Below, piece after piece: positions 56,081-64,000 of a stretch of DNA of 64,000 nt; the first letter of the stretch is position 1; each line of letters opens with the position of its first letter. This DNA comes from Lutibacter citreus (GTDB lineage: Bacteria > Bacteroidota > Bacteroidia > Flavobacteriales > Flavobacteriaceae): contig NZ_QEIH01000008.1 in NCBI RefSeq assembly GCF_003260195.1, positions 1-64,000 on the forward strand. The letters are read 5' to 3'. Made by a program: the position numbers and the translations under genes. The notes under the pieces are model-generated. The model saw only the letters and a program-made list of their open reading frames with translations, was not told the DNA's origin and did not search any database.

Positions 56081-57409
56081 ATGCAGTTTAAGAATAATTT
56101 ATTTATCACAATATCTTTATTATTGTTATTGTCATGCGGCGGAAATAAGGATGAATTATTAAATGAAGAATCTGAATTTGAGCAAGAAGAAACAATTATA
56201 ACAACAATAAATAGCGTTATTACTTTTAATGAACCAGGTCAGTTAATAAATGTGTTTTATTACGATGTGAAATTTGGTAATAAAGCTGTTACATCTGCTT
56301 CTCAAGCAAAAGAAATTTTTGGAATTGATGATTTAAACGGAATTAGAATACCCATTTTTGGTAATATTAATAAGCCGGCTCATCCTAATGAAGGAGTTAT
56401 AATTGATTCCTATTATGAAGGTATTATTAACTCAATAAATTTTGCAAAAGAGGCCAGAGGAACTAAAGAATTTAAAGTTTTTGCTAGTAAAAAATTGGAC
56501 GGAGCAGATTCTTTTCCAGATTGGGTAAAAGATGATAATGGTATAGTTCCAGAGAAATATGCTATTCTGTTAGCTGATTTTATTGAGTTTATGAATTCTG
56601 AAAATATACAAATTGATTATTTAGGAATTGATAATGAATTTATTTACAATGAAGGAAATATTACTCCAGAAAAATATTCTGAAACAATTGATTTTTTAAG
56701 AAATATAGCTTTAACTCGAGGTTTTGAAATGCCTCTTTTATTAGGTTACGATGATTATGGGCCAAATAAAAGAAATTGGGTAAAAACCTTGATGGATAAT
56801 AATTGGGGAGATAAAATGGATGTTTATGGAACACATTATTATCCAGAATGGAGACCTAAAACCAAATTGTTAAATGATTTAGCCTTAATAGGAAACCGTC
56901 CATTTTGGTCTACGGAACCTCACTGGAATGCTAAATCTGATGTAAATGATTTGGACGAAGCTGAAGCAGGAATGGTAAGTCTTTGGGATCAAATAGATGT
57001 GGGTATGTCTGGTTTTATGTGGTGGGGTTATGGAACAGATAACTCTTTACGAAGTAATTTAATGAGAGCGGCTTCTGTTCCTTTATTAGGGTCCCGACCA
57101 ATAAAAATTACAGATGTAGATGGAGAGGATATTACTGAGCTAGGTAAATTACAAACAAGAGCATTTATTGAAGATAAATCTATTACGGTTTACGCAATTA
57201 ATATGAGTTCTTCTAATAGTTTTGAAAATTATACTTTTAAACTAGATGGAGGAATAATTGAAGAAAAAGTATATTGTAAACAATGGTCTAATGTATTATC
57301 TAATGAGGGTGATACTCATTTAATTAATCCAATTGGAGATAATTCAAATGTATTTTCAATAACATTACCAAAAAGATCAATTTCTAGATTTGTATTTACA
57401 ATAAAGTAA
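56081..57409 (+). CDS. GH30-like clan GH-A lipoprotein of uncertain family
   Basis: The protein has a lipoprotein signal (LLLLLSCGGNK) and the layout of a clan GH-A glycosidase: GIRIPIFGNI, then Glu186 in DYLGIDNEFIYN (acid/base candidate) and Glu279 in RPFWSTEPHWN (nucleophile candidate), with YGTHYYPEW and GMSGFMWWGYGTDN between and after. A C-terminal beta domain ends in RSISRFVFTIK. I prefer the ATG at 56081 over a GTG seven codons upstream because it gives a normal lipoprotein signal. It is not close to the GH30 enzyme at 46.4 kb; relatives with porphyranase or xylanase activity are possible. Confidence 0.7.
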   Translation: MQFKNNLFITISLLLLLSCGGNKDELLNEESEFEQEETIITTINSVITFNEPGQLINVFYYDVKFGNKAVTSASQAKEIFGIDDLNGIRIPIFGNINKPAHPNEGVIIDSYYEGIINSINFAKEARGTKEFKVFASKKLDGADSFPDWVKDDNGIVPEKYAILLADFIEFMNSENIQIDYLGIDNEFIYNEGNITPEKYSETIDFLRNIALTRGFEMPLLLGYDDYGPNKRNWVKTLMDNNWGDKMDVYGTHYYPEWRPKTKLLNDLALIGNRPFWSTEPHWNAKSDVNDLDEAEAGMVSLWDQIDVGMSGFMWWGYGTDNSLRSNLMRAASVPLLGSRPIKITDVDGEDITELGKLQTRAFIEDKSITVYAINMSSSNSFENYTFKLDGGIIEEKVYCKQWSNVLSNEGDTHLINPIGDNSNVFSITLPKRSISRFVFTIK

Positions 57410-57450
57410 GTTTTATAAATAGTTAATTAACAATATTAACTTTCAATTAT

Positions 57451-57633
57451 ATGAGAAAAATAACAAAAATAATATTCCTTTTAGCGTTTGTTTATTCAAC
57501 GTTGTGTTTTTCGCAAGTTAAGTTACCATCATTCTTCAATAATAATATGGTGTTACAACAAAACACCTTAGTTTCTATATGGGGAACTGATAAACCAGCA
57601 TCATCATTTAGAACTGATAATTGGAAAAATTAA
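57451..57633 (+). pseudogene. Internally deleted sialate O-acetylesterase-like gene
   Basis: Sixty codons remain. The first 46 are a signal peptide and the N-terminus of an SGNH-type sialate O-acetylesterase (KLPSFFNNNMVLQQNTLVSI, then WGT). The last dozen, KPASSFRTDNWKN, match the extreme C-terminus of the same family (usually GLPASPFRTDNW). The roughly 450-600 residues between, including the Ser-His-Asp catalytic site, are missing, and the two ends join in frame. Carbohydrate esterases of this type remove acetyl groups from hemicellulose or algal sugars. The gene lies between the GH30-like and GH2 genes. Confidence 0.75.
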
Positions 57634-57655
57634 AAAAATATTAAATCAAAAATAG

Positions 57656-60841
<3,186 letters not shown>

Positions 60842-60887
60842 TGATATTAATTAAGTTGAGTTTAATTATTTTAAGTTAGTTTGATTG

Positions 60888-60927
60888 AAGAATTCTCTGT
60901 CTGTTAGCAGAGAATTCTTTCTGTTTT
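60888..60927 (+). terminator. Terminator after the GH2 beta-galactosidase
   Basis: AAGAATTCTCTG and CAGAGAATTCTT make a perfect 12-bp stem with an 8-nt loop, followed by TCTGTTTT. It lies 47 bp after the GH2 stop. Confidence 0.85.
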
Positions 60928-61064
60928 ATACTTAGGTGAGTTTGGGATATAAATCAATTCAGTAAAGGGAAATCATTAGGTATATTCAATTTTAAGTAAA
61001 TAATTTAAACATAAAGTAATTGATTATTATAATTAAGCGTATTACTATTAAAAGTTATAAAATA

Positions 61065-64000
61065 ATGCAAAAAACAAACTTTATCTTATTTTTTGTAATC
61101 TGTTTAATCCTTAGTGGATGCAATTCTAAATCAGATCAAATTAAAAGGAATCAGAAATCTAGTTTTAATTCAAATTGGAAATTTATTCAAAAAGATGTTG
61201 ATGGAGCTGAACAAATTGAGTTTAACGATACATCTTGGAGAACGTTAAATTTGCCACATGATTGGAGTATAGAAGGTGAGTATAATGAAAACAACCCTAT
61301 GGCTGGTCAATGTGGTTATTTACCGGCTGGATTTGGATGGTATAGAAAAACTATTTCAGTTCCAGAATCGTGGAAAGGACAATATGTAGAAATTGCTTTT
61401 GATGGTGTATTTATGAATAGTACTGTTTGGGCAAATGGTAAAAAATTAGGAAACAGACCTTATGGATGGATCTCATTTTCTTATGATATTAGTGAAATAG
61501 TACAAAATTCAAAGAAAATAACATTTGCCGTACGTGTAGATAATGACAAACAACCATCGGCACGTTGGTATACAGGAAGCGGTATTTATGCACATACATG
61601 GATAAATGTAAAGAATAAAAATCATATTTCTAGAGATGGTATTTTTGTTAGAACAGAAGAGAACAATATTTTTGTTGATACAGATTTAACAAGTATAGAT
61701 GAACAAGCAAAAAAAGGAGTTCTAATCACATCTGTTATAGATAAAAATGGGAAAATAGTAGCAACTGCCGAAAATAATTTAATGTCTAGTGAAGATTTAA
61801 TAGTTAAAACAAATTTAACATTGAATGATCCTAAACTTTGGTCAACTAATTCTCCTTATTTATACACTTTAAAAAGTGAATTAAAAATAAATAAGGAAAT
61901 AGTAGATATTGTTGAAACCAAATTTGGTGTTCGTGATATTAAGTGGATTGCCGAATCAGGAATGTGGTTAAATGGAGAAAATATTAAACTTCAAGGAGTT
62001 TGTAATCATCAAGATGCAGGAGCTTTAGGAGCGGCAGTTCCAGATAAAATACTTCGTTTTAGAATTCAACAATTAAAAAACATGGGTGTGAATGCAATTA
62101 GAACTGCTCATAATCCGCAAACTCCAATCTTTTATGACATTTGTGATGAACTTGGAATGTTAGTAATGGATGAAATTTTTGATGGTTGGAAGAAAAAAGC
62201 TACAAACGATTATGGAGCACATTTCTTTGATGATTGGTGGAAACAAGATTTAACAGATTGGATAAAACGAGATAGGAACCATCCTTCTATAGTTATTTAT
62301 AGTGTTGGTAATGAAACAGGAGGTGCTATTGGTAAAAATTTGGTGGAAGCTTGTAATAATTTAGATCCTACGCGTCCAGTAACTTCAGGTCATTCAGGTT
62401 CAGAATATATGAATGTTTTAGGAGTAAATGGAAGTAGTGAAAAGAAAGGTTATTTAGAAAATTTAGAAAAGAATCAAAAAGGAAAGGTTTTTATTGGAAC
62501 TGAAAATACACATACATGGCAGGTAAGAGGTTATTATAGAACTAAGACCTGGTTTAGAGATGGTTTTCCAAATAAAAACCAAAGACCTTATGCTATACCG
62601 GATCTAACAGAAAAAGAGGTATTTAAACATGATTGGATTGAAGAACTTGATAGAAAGAATAGAAAGCAAATTTTTAATTCAAGTTATGATAATGCAACTG
62701 TACGTGTGTCATCACGATTAAATATTGCTCAACTTCGCGATATTCCAGCCTATGCAGGTTCGTTCCGTTGGACAGGTTATGATTATATTGGTGAAGCTAG
62801 TTATGTGCATGGGGGTTGGCCATTTAAGGCGTTTATGGGAGGTGCTATAGATTTAGCAAATTTTGAAAAAGATTTGTATTTCTTATACCAAAGTCAATGG
62901 ACAACGAAGCCAATGGTTCACATTTTACCACATTGGACACACCCAAAAGTTGATCTAGGTACAGAAATTCCAGTTTGGGTTTATTCTAATTGTGATGAAG
63001 TTGAACTATTTTTTAATGACACATCCTTAGGGAAAATGAAACCAGCTAAAGCTTGGGATAAAATGCAATGTCAATGGTTAGTTAAATGGCAGCCTGGAAC
63101 TTTAAAAGCTGTAGGTTATAAAAATAGTAAAGTTGTTTCTGAAGAAATAATAAGAACAGCTAATGCACCTTCAAAAATTAAATTATCTATTGATGGAGAA
63201 CCTTTAGAAGAGACTAAAAACGATATTGTTCAGGTTAGGGTTACAACAACAGATGATACAGATGAGTTTTACCCTTATGGAGAAAATAGAACTTATTTTA
63301 ATGTAATTGGTGCTGGAAAAATTAAAGCATTAGATAATGGAAGCCCAGTAGATGTTGAACAACATGTTGGCCCAAATCATAGAAAAGCCTTTTATGGATT
63401 AACACGTGCTTACATAGAATCTTCAGATGAATCGGGCGCTATTAATCTTTTAGCAAGTTGTATTCTAGGCGAGAAAAAACAAGTTACTTCTAATAAAGTA
63501 AGTATAGATACAAAAATTATTAATCTAAGAGGTACTAAAATTAATCCTAAAATTGAAATTTTTTACACTACTAATGGTGATGTTCCAACACTTAACTCCA
63601 AACGATATAAATCAAGTTTTGAAATTGCTCCAGAAACTACAGTAAAAGCATTAATAGTTGTTGATGGTAATTCAGTTCAAATTTTAGAAGAAAAATTTGG
63701 CAAGAAAGAAGGATTCACTTGGAACAAAAATACGGGAAATAATAACCAAATAGGAGAACAAGCTGAAGAAGCTACAATAACCAAAGGAAGAGTTTTAACG
63801 AATGGTAAAAACTTTAAAGGTAAAGGTTATGTAAGTTTAGATAAAAAAGCGGGGGCGTCTGTAGCTTGGTATCAAGAAAATGATGGAGGAGCTGGTGAAG
63901 TAGATTTATATATTAGATATAGTTCAAAAATTAAAGATGCTTCTGGTACTTTTATAAAAGTTATTGTAAATGATAAAGTTATAAAAGAGAAGCTTTTCTT
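61065..64000 (+). CDS. Glycoside hydrolase family 2 protein (3' end outside window)
   Basis: At least 978 residues are encoded. The lipoprotein signal is FVICLILSGCNSK. The GH2 sugar-binding domain starts with NLPHDWSIEGEYNENNPMA and AGFGWYRKTI; the barrel has Glu417 in YSVGNETGG (acid/base) and Glu480 in FIGTENTHTWQ (nucleophile). The C-terminal part carries DUF4982-like and beta domains, a chitobiase C-terminal-like segment (IFYTTNGDVPTLNSKRY) and the start of a CBM6/35-like domain (KAGASVAWYQENDGGAGEVD). This is the architecture of many Bacteroidetes GH2 beta-galactosidases. The ORF is open to the last base. Confidence 0.92.
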   Translation, partial: MQKTNFILFFVICLILSGCNSKSDQIKRNQKSSFNSNWKFIQKDVDGAEQIEFNDTSWRTLNLPHDWSIEGEYNENNPMAGQCGYLPAGFGWYRKTISVPESWKGQYVEIAFDGVFMNSTVWANGKKLGNRPYGWISFSYDISEIVQNSKKITFAVRVDNDKQPSARWYTGSGIYAHTWINVKNKNHISRDGIFVRTEENNIFVDTDLTSIDEQAKKGVLITSVIDKNGKIVATAENNLMSSEDLIVKTNLTLNDPKLWSTNSPYLYTLKSELKINKEIVDIVETKFGVRDIKWIAESGMWLNGENIKLQGVCNHQDAGALGAAVPDKILRFRIQQLKNMGVNAIRTAHNPQTPIFYDICDELGMLVMDEIFDGWKKKATNDYGAHFFDDWWKQDLTDWIKRDRNHPSIVIYSVGNETGGAIGKNLVEACNNLDPTRPVTSGHSGSEYMNVLGVNGSSEKKGYLENLEKNQKGKVFIGTENTHTWQVRGYYRTKTWFRDGFPNKNQRPYAIPDLTEKEVFKHDWIEELDRKNRKQIFNSSYDNATVRVSSRLNIAQLRDIPAYAGSFRWTGYDYIGEASYVHGGWPFKAFMGGAIDLANFEKDLYFLYQSQWTTKPMVHILPHWTHPKVDLGTEIPVWVYSNCDEVELFFNDTSLGKMKPAKAWDKMQCQWLVKWQPGTLKAVGYKNSKVVSEEIIRTANAPSKIKLSIDGEPLEETKNDIVQVRVTTTDDTDEFYPYGENRTYFNVIGAGKIKALDNGSPVDVEQHVGPNHRKAFYGLTRAYIESSDESGAINLLASCILGEKKQVTSNKVSIDTKIINLRGTKINPKIEIFYTTNGDVPTLNSKRYKSSFEIAPETTVKALIVVDGNSVQILEEKFGKKEGFTWNKNTGNNNQIGEQAEEATITKGRVLTNGKNFKGKGYVSLDKKAGASVAWYQENDGGAGEVDLYIRYSSKIKDASGTFIKVIVNDKVIKEKLF

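Overview
The window comes from an AT-rich marine-type member of the Flavobacteriaceae (Bacteroidetes). Support for this includes promoters of the Bacteroidetes type (TTG-N19-TAnnTTTG upstream of the tRNA), weak Shine-Dalgarno sequences, a SusC/SusD pair, a hybrid two-component system (HTCS), a DUF6526 protein, many lipoproteins and four formylglycine sulfatases.

Bases 1-13,180 look like core chromosome. They hold the 3' end of a 5S rRNA, a DUF6526 membrane protein, a TetR-TolC-HlyD-permease-permease export operon on the minus strand, an acyl-CoA dehydrogenase, a decayed 3' remnant of anmK, a NhaD Na+/H+ antiporter, an ExbB-ExbD-TonB energy module with folC, and tRNA-Val(TAC).

Bases 13,880-64,000 are one large carbohydrate-utilization region built in blocks. 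Block 1 (13.9-24.2 kb) has an AraC regulator, a sugar porter, an RraA-type aldolase candidate, a split UxaA-type sugar-acid dehydratase, an SDR, a GH29 fucosidase, a TIM-barrel lipoprotein of unknown family and a sulfatase. It could release a deoxy-sugar and break it down through a sugar acid. Block 2 (24.3-26.4 kb, minus strand) has a DUF1961 lipoprotein and a second copy of the TIM-barrel lipoprotein. Block 3 (27.0-35.5 kb) lies between two same-orientation IS6-family remnants. It has a secreted xylose-isomerase-like protein, an SDR, a sugar porter, a ThuA-like protein, a GH50 agarase-type enzyme and a frameshifted TPR/LuxR-type regulator. Block 4 (36.1-64 kb) has the HTCS, sulfatase-GH95-sulfatase-GH30, a small island bounded by IS3-type debris, SusC/SusD, a sulfatase, a GH30-like lipoprotein, a remnant sialate-O-acetylesterase and two GH2 enzymes, the last running off the window.

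Together the enzymes point to a sulfated polysaccharide containing L-fucose and galactose, such as a galactofucan or fucosylated galactan; this is inference. The clearest structural observation outside the genes is a 45-bp inverted repeat of identical length (TGTTGCA...TGCAACA) found beside the HTCS and again upstream of susC, a strong candidate HTCS operator. The region has also decayed: IS-truncated genes, an internally deleted esterase, a frameshifted regulator and pseudogene tails are all visible.
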